A stretch of DNA of 64,000 nucleotides from an uncultured Chitinophagaceae bacterium (lineage in GTDB: Bacteria > Bacteroidota > Bacteroidia > Chitinophagales > Chitinophagaceae), in NCBI GenBank assembly GCA_937862815.1, contig CALMED010000017.1:1-64000 (forward strand), given 5' to 3'. Each line of letters starts with the position of its first letter. The first letter of the stretch is position 1. Positions 39,389 to 48,465 of this stretch are shown piece after piece. The position numbers were made by a program, and so were the translations under genes. A model generated the notes under the pieces. That model did no database searches. It had not been told where the DNA came from and worked only from the letters and a program-made list of their open reading frames with translations.

Positions 39389-39691
39389 TCAGAGTTGGAA
39401 CTGCTTTTCTTTTTTTCGCTTCAGCTGGTTAATCAGGGAATCAAGGGCTTCATCAAACGACTGCTCAAACGACTTGGAGGATTGTTTAACAAACAGCTGC
39501 TGGCGGGGTACGTGTACTTTGATTTCGGCCACTTTGTCCTTAATGTTGTGCACTACATTGTCCAGCTTCAGAAAAACGTCCACTTTCACTATTCGGTCAT
39601 GAAAGCTGTTCAGTTTCTCCACTTTCTGTCGAACGTAATCAATCAATTTGGCATCGGCATCAAATCGTACAGTTTGAATGTTCACAGTCAT
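39389..39691 (-). CDS. hpf: Ribosome hibernation-promoting factor (short HPF/RaiA family)
   Basis: Members of this family bind the 30S decoding region and silence ribosomes in stationary phase. The 100-residue protein has only the single S30AE/HPF domain (FDADAKLIDYVRQKVEKL, VDVFLKLDN, SFDEALDSLINQLKRKKEK), so it is the short form without the dimerisation tail. It lies between xerC and the tRNA cluster. A boxA-like motif at 39733-39726 is in its leader. Confidence 0.93.
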   Translation of the reverse strand: MTVNIQTVRFDADAKLIDYVRQKVEKLNSFHDRIVKVDVFLKLDNVVHNIKDKVAEIKVHVPRQQLFVKQSSKSFEQSFDEALDSLINQLKRKKEKQFQL

Positions 39692-39865
39692 AGCATACCT
39701 TATTTTATCGGTTAAGAAATATGAGAAAGAACTGGGAGGAGCCGCCTCCGTGTACAGCTTGAAGTTACCAAATCGGGAGGAGAATTCAAAGAATCAACGG
39801 CCGACTTTATTCATTTCTTAACCTTTTTGCGGTGAGGAGTTCCGCCCCGTTGCACCGGGGTATCC

Positions 39866-40768
39866 TCAGCCGCGGGGATGTGCCTTTTTATGGATGTCCT
39901 TAAGTTTCTCAATGGTATTGTGCGTGTACACCTGGGTGGCTGCCAGGCTGCTGTGACCCAGCAATTCCTTTACCGCATTCAACTCGGCGCCGTTATTCAT
40001 GAGATGGGTGGCGAAACTGTGGCGTAACACGTGGGGACTCTTTTTCTCCACCGTGGTTACGAGCGACAGGTACTGGCGGATCACCCGCTGAATATAGCGG
40101 GGATAGACGGGGCGGCCATTCTCCCGCACCAGCAAGACATTCGTGTCTGCGGCAGCCGTCAGTTGATTCCGGGCTTCGAGGTAGGCCCCCAACTTTTGCA
40201 GCAGAACTCCCCCCAGGGGAATGATCCGCTCTTTGTTTCCCTTCCCCAGCAGCTTCACCTGGCTGCGGTGCAGATCCAGCTGCTGTTCCCGCAAACCGGT
40301 AAGTTCACTCAACCGCATACCCGTACTGTAAAATAAGAGGCAAACAAGTTCATGCAAACGCCCCTCCCAGGTCGCCGGAAATGCTTCATGCTGCATGAGT
40401 GTGGCCAGGTCCTGCTCTTCCACATATACAGGTAACCGCTTCCGTACTTTAGGAGCAGTAATGGTTGTGAGGGGCGAGGCAGTCACCTCCCCCTGTTTGA
40501 TCAAAAAACGGTAAAAAGATTTGAGGGTGGAAATCCGGCGGTTGACCGACCGGGAACTCTGGTCCGCCTCCTTAAGGGAAGCCAGCCAGCTTCGAACCAT
40601 ACCCGGGCTGATGGCCCTGAGCTCCATGTCGCCGTACTGCAGGAGCAGAAAATCTAAAAAAGCAGTCAGATCACTGCAATAAGCCGACAGTGTGTGCGGA
40701 GAATACCGCTTCTCAAAGCGGAGATGATCCAGGAAGGGTTGCAGTTGGCGAAAGAGGAGCGCTTGCAT
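39866..40768 (-). CDS. xerC: Site-specific tyrosine recombinase, XerC/XerD type
   Basis: XerC/D-type enzymes resolve chromosome dimers at dif. I choose the Met at 40768 (MQALLFRQLQPFL), giving 300 residues, normal for the family; the frame to 40804 would run through the rpsU terminator hairpin. Numbered from that longer frame, the active-site residues are Arg164 (STGMRLSEL), Lys188 (GKGNKER), His258 and Arg261 (PHVLRHSF), His284 (LLGHSS) and nucleophile Tyr293 (QVYTH). All are present. XerC and XerD cannot be separated by eye. The rpsU-xerC-hpf neighbourhood points to a core chromosomal gene, not an integrase of a mobile element. Confidence 0.9.
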   Translation of the reverse strand: MQALLFRQLQPFLDHLRFEKRYSPHTLSAYCSDLTAFLDFLLLQYGDMELRAISPGMVRSWLASLKEADQSSRSVNRRISTLKSFYRFLIKQGEVTASPLTTITAPKVRKRLPVYVEEQDLATLMQHEAFPATWEGRLHELVCLLFYSTGMRLSELTGLREQQLDLHRSQVKLLGKGNKERIIPLGGVLLQKLGAYLEARNQLTAAADTNVLLVRENGRPVYPRYIQRVIRQYLSLVTTVEKKSPHVLRHSFATHLMNNGAELNAVKELLGHSSLAATQVYTHNTIEKLKDIHKKAHPRG

Positions 40769-40774
40769 AAAACA

Positions 40775-40813
40775 CCGATAGCCGTGAAAGTACGAAAACT
40801 TCACGGCTATCGG
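40775..40813 (-). terminator. rpsU terminator hairpin abutting xerC
   Basis: CCGATAGCCGTGAA and its exact complement (40775-40788, 40800-40813) form a 14-base-pair stem with an 11-base loop. On the minus strand it is followed by TGTTTT, then the xerC start seven bases on. It begins 19 bases after the rpsU stop. Confidence 0.75.
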
Positions 40814-40831
40814 CAGTATAACGGAGAATGC

Positions 40832-41032
40832 TTACTTCACTTCAATCTTCCCGCTGGCGATCTGTTGCTTGTAGATGGCCTTCAGGACCTCCCCCCGGCG
40901 CTTGACGGAAGGCTTTGTAAAGGACTGACGCTCACGTAGTTGGAGAAGAGTTTTGCTCTTTTCAAACTTCTTTTTGTACTTCTTGAGCGCTTTGTCTATG
41001 TTTTCGCAGTCTTTTGAATCAATGATTAACAT
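40832..41032 (-). CDS. rpsU: 30S ribosomal protein S21
   Basis: S21 lies near the 3' end of 16S rRNA. In Bacteroidota ribosomes, S21 with S18 and S6 holds the anti-Shine-Dalgarno away from mRNA (established for Flavobacterium). The 66-residue protein has DCENIDKALKKYKKKFEKSK, LRERQSFTKPSVKRR and a basic C-terminus, all typical. Unlike its neighbours it carries a strong Shine-Dalgarno (41041-41048) and a perfect promoter. It is followed by a terminator hairpin and xerC. Confidence 0.96.
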   Translation of the reverse strand: MLIIDSKDCENIDKALKKYKKKFEKSKTLLQLRERQSFTKPSVKRRGEVLKAIYKQQIASGKIEVK

Positions 41033-41040
41033 GAATTATA

Positions 41041-41048
41041 CCTCCTTT
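41041..41048 (-). promoter_or_regulatory. Strong Shine-Dalgarno of rpsU
   Basis: Minus strand AAAGGAGG lies eight bases before the ATG and is complementary to the intact CCTCCTTT end of the 16S gene in this window. Other start regions I inspected lack such a site. Confidence 0.9.
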
Positions 41049-41064
41049 ACGGTTTTTAGAGGCG

Positions 41065-41095
41065 CAAAGATAAGAGGTCTCCTGCAAACAACAAA
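41065..41095 (-). promoter_or_regulatory. Promoter of rpsU
   Basis: Minus strand TTTG (41095-41092), 19 bases, TATCTTTG (41072-41065) is a perfect -33/-7 pair 33 bases before the rpsU start. Confidence 0.85.
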
Positions 41096-41136
41096 GACCT
41101 TCCGTTATTTTCCGGGATTGTGGGTAATTTGCGTTC

Positions 41137-41733
41137 ATGTTTACAGGCATCATTGAAGCAACCGGCACGGTCAGCAGGGTTCTGACCTCCGGTTCCAACA
41201 AGACTTTCTGGGTGGAATCACCTTTCAGCCATTTCCTGCAACCCGACCAGAGCCTCGCCCACGACGGTGTTTGCCTCACGGTGGAAGCCGTTGAAGAAAA
41301 CCGGCACCAGGTAACGGCTGTAGCGGAAACGCTGGAGAAATCCACCCTGGGCAGCTGGACCACCGGTACACTGGTGAATCTGGAACGCTGCCTGGAGCTG
41401 CCCGCCCGGCTCGATGGTCACCTCGTACAGGGGCATGTGGATACCACGGCCCGGTGTATGGAGGTGGTAACAAAGGATGGCAGCTGGGAATACTCGTTTC
41501 AGTTCGACCCCGCGCACGCCGCCCTGCTGGTGGAAAAAGGATCGGTGTCACTAAACGGCATTAGCCTTACGGTCTTTCATGTACAACATGACCGGTTTAC
41601 CGTAGCCATCATCCCCTATACCTATGCGCATACCAATATCCGCAACATTCAACCCGGGTCGGTGGTAAACCTCGAATTTGATATTGTTGGTAAATACGTT
41701 TTACGGAACCAACAATTACTCGCCGGAAAGTAA
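41137..41733 (+). CDS. ribE: Riboflavin synthase, alpha chain
   Basis: This enzyme dismutates two 6,7-dimethyl-8-ribityllumazines into riboflavin. The 198-residue protein is two tandem lumazine-binding domains; it starts with the invariant MFTGIIEATG, with SLAHDGVCLTV and GHVDTTA in the first half and GSVSLNGISLTV in the second. Length is standard. It is transcribed divergently from rpsU. No FMN riboswitch was recognised upstream. The other riboflavin genes are elsewhere. Confidence 0.96.
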   Translation: MFTGIIEATGTVSRVLTSGSNKTFWVESPFSHFLQPDQSLAHDGVCLTVEAVEENRHQVTAVAETLEKSTLGSWTTGTLVNLERCLELPARLDGHLVQGHVDTTARCMEVVTKDGSWEYSFQFDPAHAALLVEKGSVSLNGISLTVFHVQHDRFTVAIIPYTYAHTNIRNIQPGSVVNLEFDIVGKYVLRNQQLLAGK

Positions 41734-41839
41734 AAATACGCCCCTAAAAATCACCAACATTCACCATTTTCCGTGCAGCACAGAAGAGGTATCTTGCACT
41801 TGAAATCCGAATCCTACCCTACCCATTAAATGAAAACCC

Positions 41840-42808
41840 ATGGTGGATGTATCTATCATCGTACCTGTTCATAATGAAGCGGAATACCTGTTACCGTTTT
41901 ACTATGATCTCAACCGGAAACTGCCCAATAACTTTGAACTGATCTGGGTGAACGACGGGAGCACCGACAGCACCCTCGAAGAAATCGGGCAGCTCTCGTA
42001 CAAAGACAACCGCATCAAATGCATCACCCTGTCGCGCCCCTTTGGAAAAGCCGCTGCTGCAATGGCCGGGCTTGATTATGCGCAGGGACAGTACATCATC
42101 GTTATGAGCGGCGATCTGCAACACCCGGCATCGCTGATCCCCGACATCCTGAAAACGCTGGAAGGAGGAGCCGACATTGTAAGCACCCGGCCTTCCAACG
42201 CAGCAGTTATCCTCCCCTTTCAACGGGTGATACTCAATGGCTGGTACCGGTTCCTGGAGCTTATATCAGCGGAAAAGGACATGATCAACATTGCCGACTT
42301 CAGAGGCTTTCACAACCGCGTGGTGGACGATATCCGCTTTATCCGGCAACGCAACTTCTTTCCGGGTCATTTCTTCAACTGGAACGACTACAAACGCGCC
42401 GAACTCACCTACTATAACAACCGCAACGATGCCACCCACCGGCGGTACAGTATCACTCATCTCTATCAGCGGACCGTTGCGGCATTTAAAAACTGTAAAC
42501 CGGGTCTGTTGAAATCGTTTGTGGTATGCGGGGCGTTGCTGAGTGCAACCGCGCTGGCTCTTGGTTGTTTGACCATCCTGCGCTACCTGGAGGGAGCCAC
42601 CGTACAGCCCGGCATGCTGTTGCTGAACGTCCTGCTGCTCGTATCCGGCATCCAGCTATTTGTGATGAGCTCGTACAAACGGAAATTATTCCGCGAATTG
42701 CTGCGCTTTTACAAATCCCATCAATACCTCGTGAAGGAAGTGATGGTACAGGACAATCACCTGCAGGAATTCAGTTTTATGAATCGCGGGAAGATGGGGC
42801 AGGTATAA
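41840..42808 (+). CDS. GtrB/ArnC-like membrane glycosyltransferase family 2
   Basis: The 322-residue enzyme has a GT-A domain (VSIIVPVHNEAEYL, WVNDGSTDST, SRPFGKAAAAMAG, MSGDLQHP) and two C-terminal membrane spans at about 228-250 and 258-280, the GtrB layout. Such enzymes transfer glucose or a related sugar from a nucleotide sugar to undecaprenyl phosphate at the cytosolic face. The DLQHP motif replaces the common DLQDPP. It stands alone 106 bases after ribE. It may serve O-antigen or lipid A modification, possibly with the ArnT-like enzyme at 8528. Confidence 0.88.
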   Translation: MVDVSIIVPVHNEAEYLLPFYYDLNRKLPNNFELIWVNDGSTDSTLEEIGQLSYKDNRIKCITLSRPFGKAAAAMAGLDYAQGQYIIVMSGDLQHPASLIPDILKTLEGGADIVSTRPSNAAVILPFQRVILNGWYRFLELISAEKDMINIADFRGFHNRVVDDIRFIRQRNFFPGHFFNWNDYKRAELTYYNNRNDATHRRYSITHLYQRTVAAFKNCKPGLLKSFVVCGALLSATALALGCLTILRYLEGATVQPGMLLLNVLLLVSGIQLFVMSSYKRKLFRELLRFYKSHQYLVKEVMVQDNHLQEFSFMNRGKMGQV

Positions 42809-43387
42809 AACCGGTCTGCATGACTGCCTTCGTTCTTTACCACAAATTTTTTCCTTATCCGGCTGCCAAGCGTAATAAGGAATGAAGGATTGAATGATTG
42901 AATAATCCTGTGTTCACTTTAGCACCTTGCCCTCTTTGCGGCTTTGCGTGAAACGGTTAAACCATCAAGTCAACACGGCACGAAGGGGCCCGAAGAAAAA
43001 AGCTGCGCCCGCAGCCCCATTGTAACCGCTGCGAGAAACAAGGATTGAGCCAGTGAAGGAATGAAGGATTGAATGGATTCGCTACTGACCTAACAGCGCT
43101 TTGGCTCCCGCAGATTCTACTGGTCATTGCAAAAAATGCGCTGAAGATTTTTACAACTTCCTGAACCGCTTGAACTTCCTGGACAATTTCAACCTCTTAC
43201 CCGTATTGCTTTACATCTCCGCATTTTTAAGGTGAGAAACATAGCCTGCGTCCAGCAAACGTGCGCAACTTCCAGGCACACTTCGCACAAGCAACCACCA
43301 ACTGAATTCTCAACACAACTTCTCCTAAAAAAAAAGCCGGCGCACTGAACGTACACCGGCTCAAAGTAGTGGTCTTATTTGGGTTGG
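42809..43387. other. Gene-free region with repeats
   Basis: This 579-base gap holds no credible gene. It contains GGAATGAAGGATTGAATG twice (42879-42896 and 43058-43075), the dispersed element TTGCGTGAAAC at 42918-42954 related to 3251-3289, a loosely repeated CTTCCTGAAC/CTTGAACTT tract around 43155-43195, and the terminator of the PorU2 gene at 43326-43361. Confidence 0.6.
43326..43361 (-). terminator. Terminator of the PorU2 gene
   Basis: Minus strand AGCCGGTGTAC pairs with GTGCGCCGGCT (G-T pairs allowed), followed by nine T residues, 27 bases after the stop codon. Confidence 0.85.
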
Positions 43388-46300
43388 TTACCGCATCAGG
43401 TACATCTTGCCATAGCCCTTGTTAAAATACTTGTCGGTTCCGGAATTATCCTGGTATTTATCAAGTCCGGCCCCGTTGAGGTTGGTCAGTACCCGGTAGA
43501 GATAGATACCATTGGCCAGCTTATTTCCAAACTGGTCGGTGCCATCCCATTTAAACTCCGTAATATTTCTTCCAATGCGGATCGGGCCAAGCTCCTGTTT
43601 GGTGATTTCCCGCACCACTTTACCGGTGATGGTCAGGATCTGGATGCGGATGTTCTGCGGAATTTCCGAACCGGTGAGCGTAAACACAAATGCGGTAGAC
43701 GTTGTAAATGGATTGGGATAGTTGAACAGGTTGGAGATCATGGGTTTGTTAATCACCTGGAAGGAGACCGCATAATCCAGGTCACCTGCTTTATTGCCGC
43801 TGCGGTCGGTACCCGACACGACGAGTTCATACTCACCGTCTTCCCTGAAGAAGGGGTACAGATCAATGACCGCTGTGTTCTCACCTGCAGCCAGGTTGGC
43901 CGGCGTAAACCGGGCGCTGTCGGTCCCGAGTGTAAACTCACGAATCGTACGGTCGGGGTACCGCACCCGTACCCGCATGCCTGTTGTATCGTCGAGCGCC
44001 AGGAATCTGCTGTCGTCTTTCAGTTTGATGAGGATGTGCGGGCGCGATGATACAATGTCCCTGTTGAGGATGTGCACCCCGTCAAAGGTCACATCCAGCC
44101 AGGGCTTGTACATATCGGGCCGGACAAAGAAACTGCGGAAGATAAAATTATTGAACAGGAACTGTTCAGGCTGGTCATCGTCCGGGTTTACCATGAGGTA
44201 GAGGGAGTTGAGACCGGGCAGATTCTTCGTATCAATGGTGTAATTCACCACAAGGGTATCGCCCGCCACCAGCGGTTTCTTCCGGGGCAGCACTACTTCG
44301 GTGGGTACGTTGTTACGGTCGGTCAGAATCATCTTCAGCTTCAGGGAGTCGAAGGCCGACTCGCTCACATTCTGGAAGGCGATGGAGAAGTTGAGCGGTT
44401 CGCCCAGGTCAACCGTATCCTTAAAAACAAAGCGCAGGTTGGGCGCCACGGCTCCCTCGGGCATCAACGTGCCGGTAAGCCGCCAGTGCTGCAACTGGAA
44501 GGGGGACAGGTTCAGCGGATCGGCCGTCACCATCCGCATCTTGAGCCAGGGATACTGGTTGGCATCAATGTAAGAGATGGAGGTGTCTTTGGCGTTCTTC
44601 ACAATGCCCAGCAAATTCTCGCTGCCGGACCGTGTTCTGCCATACAGGTGAAACACCAGTGAATCGCCGGGTGCCTGTCCGCCGGGGAAAGCTCCATCCC
44701 AGAGGAAATTTTTCCATTGACGGGACGGGCCCAGCCAGGGAGACTCCATCAGGCCTTCGGGTAGTTGTGCCGGGATGTCAACCACCACATCAATATAATC
44801 GGTCTCCTGCTCACCAATGAACTGACGAACAAACTCAGGATTCCCTTTCTGGTACAGAAGTGCGAACGGCAGGTTCCTTGTGAATTTATCAATTTCGGTG
44901 AGCCCGTTCCTGATCATCGTATGATAAATGCTGTTGCCCGATCCATACGCCAGCGTATCATTCATCCACTGCTGGATAAAGGAGGTATTGGGCGCAGCAA
45001 AGCTACCGGGCGCAGTTCCCTGGTTGATGATGAGCACCAGTGCGCCATCGGGAACGGTGTTCTCGAGCAGGAGCCGGGCATTGTTGCGCTGGGCCTGGTT
45101 GCCCATCAGGTACTCGAAGAACTTCCGGTTAAAGCCAAGACACAGGGGGTTGAGACTGCCATACATGCCACCGCCGGGTGCCGACGTATTGATCCAGGAG
45201 TTGAGCGTCTTGGGCTCAAAAATGTAAATGGAGAATACGTTGAAATTACACCGCCACTGGTCCACCTGCTGCAGATCGAGGAACACATCGTTCTTGCCGG
45301 CATCAAAGTAGGGAAACAGGCCGGTGCGGATCTTGAGCTTACGTAAAACGTTTTTAAACTCAAACGTACGGCGAATCGTATCCAGCTCCAGGTCTTCGTA
45401 CCGGTTATTGAGGAACTGGTAGTAATGCGACTGGTTAAATCCGTTATCCAGATCACTGCGATAGATAAAGCTGCTGTTGTTCCAGATCACCTCGCTCAGT
45501 GCATCGGGGCGGATACCCACCCGCCAGTAATACACCCGGTTGTTGGTGAAGGTTAAACCGGTGGGGCGGAAAGCGATGGAGCCACCCACGGATGTAACCG
45601 AATCCACCCGCTTAAGGGGAGAATTGAACCGGGTGGTGGTATCCAGCTCAAAATAATACTTCCGCGACGTACCAAAGGGGTTGGCCGTGGATGCAAAGAA
45701 TGTGATATTCTGCTTGTTGATGATGCTGTAGTTGTAGGGATAGGTGGGCCGGATTTCGTCTTCAAAAATGAAGAATTCCTTAACCACGGAATTGTTGGTT
45801 TCACACAATTCGTCAATGAGGTTGTCGGGATCCAGTGTAACGGTTATTTTATTGGACCCTTTGTCCCGCAGCGGATTGATGGGCAAGGTAAAACTGAGGG
45901 AATCGGAATTGGGGATGGACGCTATTTTTTGATCGTAAAGTGTTTCCAGCGAGCCATCCGGGAACTGCCGTTTAATCTGCACCCGCACGGAATCGTTCCG
46001 CACGGTACCGATGTTGAATAGTTTAACATCGACCTTGAATTCATTTTCTGCAATGGAAATGAATTCGGGTGCCACTTTCACATATTGGGGTTCAATGGCA
46101 TAGTCGGGTTTGTCGGAATAATAGAACCGGATTGCCGGATCGCCGTGCAGGGTGATCTGCTCCACGTGCATGCGCACAAAAAAGTCGTTGATGGAAAACC
46201 GACGGATCAGCGAATCGGAGATGTTCATCATGATCTTGCCCAGGGAACCGCCGCAGTTTGATTTCGTGAACTGTTTGTAAAACTCTTCGGTGTACAGGTT

Positions 46301-48454
46301 GAGGTAGTTCACGATGCCCAGGTGGGTACTGGCGATGAAGCCCACGGATCCCTTTTGCGGGGCAGCCAGCACATATTTTTCCGACAGGGTATAACTGCCG
46401 CTGAAGCGCAGGGTATCAAACTGGAAGAGGTTGCCGGCGTTACATCCGTTGATCAGGAAGATGGGATACTTGCCGGTTACCGGGTAGTTGTTGGGATTGT
46501 CGAGGTTAAACTCCAGGGTGTTGGCAGATGAGTGACCGAAGTAAGTCATCAGCGAGAACCCGTTGGTAAAGAGGCGGGTTACCAGGTCGCCGGCCAGGGT
46601 TTGCACACTGGCTACTGAAGATTTCTGCAGGGTATACACATTGGCACCGAAGCAGGAATCCTCTGCCATTTCCTTGTATTGACCCAGGTAGTACATGATC
46701 TGCTCACCCAGGAAATCGTTGGCACCGCCGATGTGCAATACATCCTTTTTCCAGATTTCATCTTCAATTCTGCAGGAACGGATCCTTTGCAGGGTCTCGT
46801 ATTGCCTCACTTTATCGAGGTAGTCTTTCACCTCTTCCGCGGTCACCACATTCAGGCGTCCGATGGGTGTTTTGGGCACCACACCTCCGTCTTCTGCCGC
46901 CAGCATCATATCGGAGGCGGGCAGGCCAAAGGTGGGCACCAGGTTCATCCGCTCCACCACGGGGCGGGTTTCATTGGCTTTGTACACACTGGGCACGACC
47001 CCCTTGCCAATTAGTAAACAGTATTGCGGGGCACGGGCAAAGTTGGCGCGGGCAAAACGCAGGAAGTTACGGATGGACATGGGGTTGTTCTTGATGCCCC
47101 AGCCAAACTGGTCGAGCAACTGGTTGATGTCGTATACCTGTGCCGTAAAGCCTCCTCCGTTAGCACTGCTCCGGTACTGGCGGTACTCTTCCACGCGGTT
47201 TACACCGCCCGCATCGCTGTAAATAGCAGGATTGGAAATGATAAGGTAATCCCCCTGGCGGGAAGGGTTGTTGAAATTTTCAAATGTACGGGCCACAAAA
47301 CCGCCCGTAACGGAGCGGATGCTAGCTGCCTGAACACTTGCAAGCACAAGGTTGCGGCTGGTAGCAGAGGGAGGCAGCACCAGGCGTACCTGGCCTGCTA
47401 CCGCGATATCGCCAGCTATACGGAGATTGTTGGTAAGATCGTACAACACAGGCACCTGACCGCCGTTATTGAAGCTTTGAATAACCAGATACTGGGGTGT
47501 GGCGCTGGCCGGCATTTCAAACGCAAAGCTGGTAAGGCCTCCGAAATTGAACTGACGGGGATAGGTTAACTCGTACATCCCCATCACAAACCGGTCGGTG
47601 GATACGGTGGATGTGTTCCGGAAGCGGAAGTTGGCCGTATTGGAGCTGATCAGTGAAAGCGGAATGTTGGTGTACGAAGTATTGTCGTTGATCGAATTAA
47701 AATAATTCATCTGCTGCTCCCCCAGCACCGTACCATTAAGGCTCACTTCCACGGTGCGGATATTGAGGGCACGACCGGCCGCACTGTAGCGAAGCCGGGC
47801 ATTGGGGCCACCCGTCGCCACAAACAGGTTGCTGTTGTTCGCGGTAAAATTGGTGGCAGGTGCAATGTTGGAGCTTACATATCCTTCGGCATCGTCGTAC
47901 GAAGAGGAAAACACCACTTCCCCCACCACGGCGCCAAAGCCCTGGCTGTAGGCATTGCGGTAGTTAACGCCCAGTTTGTGCAGGAAAAATGGCTCGGGTG
48001 TGAGAGCGGTAGGAAGTCCGCTTCCCACAACAGTAAGGCGTTTGTTGTTTCCGGCGGGGTTTACCGTCAGAAAGTAGGTAGCCGAATCGGTGAGCAGGCT
48101 GACCGCCGGATTGATCTGGTATTCCGGCCGCATGTACAGGCGGCTTTCCCAGCGGCCGTTGTTCATCTCCCCCCAGAATTCAATGAACCCATTGGTAGCC
48201 AGCGGACCCGATGCTTCCGAGGTAAAAATGGCCACTTCTTCACCGTTGCGCCAAAGCTGGAAATGGGCGGCATTAACGCCACCGATACCAAGACTTGCCA
48301 GTTGCGACTGGGTAATGCGGTAAACACCGTTAACACCAACCCGAAACCGGTAATAGGTTTTATTGTAGTCAATCCATTCGTTCATGAAGCTCTGCGCCTG
48401 CAAGCCGGCAAGTGCAGTGAACAGCAGGAAGGAAGTGAGTAGAAACCGTTTCAT
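43388..48454 (-). CDS. porU2: T9SS sortase PorU2-like C25 (gingipain-type) protease
   Basis: PorU-type proteins are outer-membrane C25 cysteine proteases that cut T9SS sorting domains and attach cargo to the cell surface. This 1688-residue protein has a signal peptide (MKRFLLTSFLL to LQAQ), a long beta-rich N-terminus, and the C25 domain around residues 400-790 with His641 in TYFGHSS and Cys671 in INGCNAGN. A large Ig-like/beta region follows. The C-terminus (NLFNYPNPF near the start, YLYRV near the end) is a FlgD/T9SS-type domain. It is about 500 residues longer than classical PorU, which fits the PorU2 group. It follows the PorV/PorQ-like gene by 11 bases. Confidence 0.88.
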   Translation of the reverse strand: MKRFLLTSFLLFTALAGLQAQSFMNEWIDYNKTYYRFRVGVNGVYRITQSQLASLGIGGVNAAHFQLWRNGEEVAIFTSEASGPLATNGFIEFWGEMNNGRWESRLYMRPEYQINPAVSLLTDSATYFLTVNPAGNNKRLTVVGSGLPTALTPEPFFLHKLGVNYRNAYSQGFGAVVGEVVFSSSYDDAEGYVSSNIAPATNFTANNSNLFVATGGPNARLRYSAAGRALNIRTVEVSLNGTVLGEQQMNYFNSINDNTSYTNIPLSLISSNTANFRFRNTSTVSTDRFVMGMYELTYPRQFNFGGLTSFAFEMPASATPQYLVIQSFNNGGQVPVLYDLTNNLRIAGDIAVAGQVRLVLPPSATSRNLVLASVQAASIRSVTGGFVARTFENFNNPSRQGDYLIISNPAIYSDAGGVNRVEEYRQYRSSANGGGFTAQVYDINQLLDQFGWGIKNNPMSIRNFLRFARANFARAPQYCLLIGKGVVPSVYKANETRPVVERMNLVPTFGLPASDMMLAAEDGGVVPKTPIGRLNVVTAEEVKDYLDKVRQYETLQRIRSCRIEDEIWKKDVLHIGGANDFLGEQIMYYLGQYKEMAEDSCFGANVYTLQKSSVASVQTLAGDLVTRLFTNGFSLMTYFGHSSANTLEFNLDNPNNYPVTGKYPIFLINGCNAGNLFQFDTLRFSGSYTLSEKYVLAAPQKGSVGFIASTHLGIVNYLNLYTEEFYKQFTKSNCGGSLGKIMMNISDSLIRRFSINDFFVRMHVEQITLHGDPAIRFYYSDKPDYAIEPQYVKVAPEFISIAENEFKVDVKLFNIGTVRNDSVRVQIKRQFPDGSLETLYDQKIASIPNSDSLSFTLPINPLRDKGSNKITVTLDPDNLIDELCETNNSVVKEFFIFEDEIRPTYPYNYSIINKQNITFFASTANPFGTSRKYYFELDTTTRFNSPLKRVDSVTSVGGSIAFRPTGLTFTNNRVYYWRVGIRPDALSEVIWNNSSFIYRSDLDNGFNQSHYYQFLNNRYEDLELDTIRRTFEFKNVLRKLKIRTGLFPYFDAGKNDVFLDLQQVDQWRCNFNVFSIYIFEPKTLNSWINTSAPGGGMYGSLNPLCLGFNRKFFEYLMGNQAQRNNARLLLENTVPDGALVLIINQGTAPGSFAAPNTSFIQQWMNDTLAYGSGNSIYHTMIRNGLTEIDKFTRNLPFALLYQKGNPEFVRQFIGEQETDYIDVVVDIPAQLPEGLMESPWLGPSRQWKNFLWDGAFPGGQAPGDSLVFHLYGRTRSGSENLLGIVKNAKDTSISYIDANQYPWLKMRMVTADPLNLSPFQLQHWRLTGTLMPEGAVAPNLRFVFKDTVDLGEPLNFSIAFQNVSESAFDSLKLKMILTDRNNVPTEVVLPRKKPLVAGDTLVVNYTIDTKNLPGLNSLYLMVNPDDDQPEQFLFNNFIFRSFFVRPDMYKPWLDVTFDGVHILNRDIVSSRPHILIKLKDDSRFLALDDTTGMRVRVRYPDRTIREFTLGTDSARFTPANLAAGENTAVIDLYPFFREDGEYELVVSGTDRSGNKAGDLDYAVSFQVINKPMISNLFNYPNPFTTSTAFVFTLTGSEIPQNIRIQILTITGKVVREITKQELGPIRIGRNITEFKWDGTDQFGNKLANGIYLYRVLTNLNGAGLDKYQDNSGTDKYFNKGYGKMYLMR

Positions 48455-48465
48455 ACGCTACGCAA

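Noticed and set aside
39866..40768. Integrase of a genomic island next to a tRNA cluster
   Set aside because: The tyrosine recombinase is XerC/D-sized and lies between rpsU and hpf, core genes. I see no attachment-site repeat, cargo genes or tRNA duplication.
41033..41136. FMN riboswitch in front of ribE
   Set aside because: The gap is too short and holds the rpsU promoter and Shine-Dalgarno; no RFN-element sequence blocks are visible.
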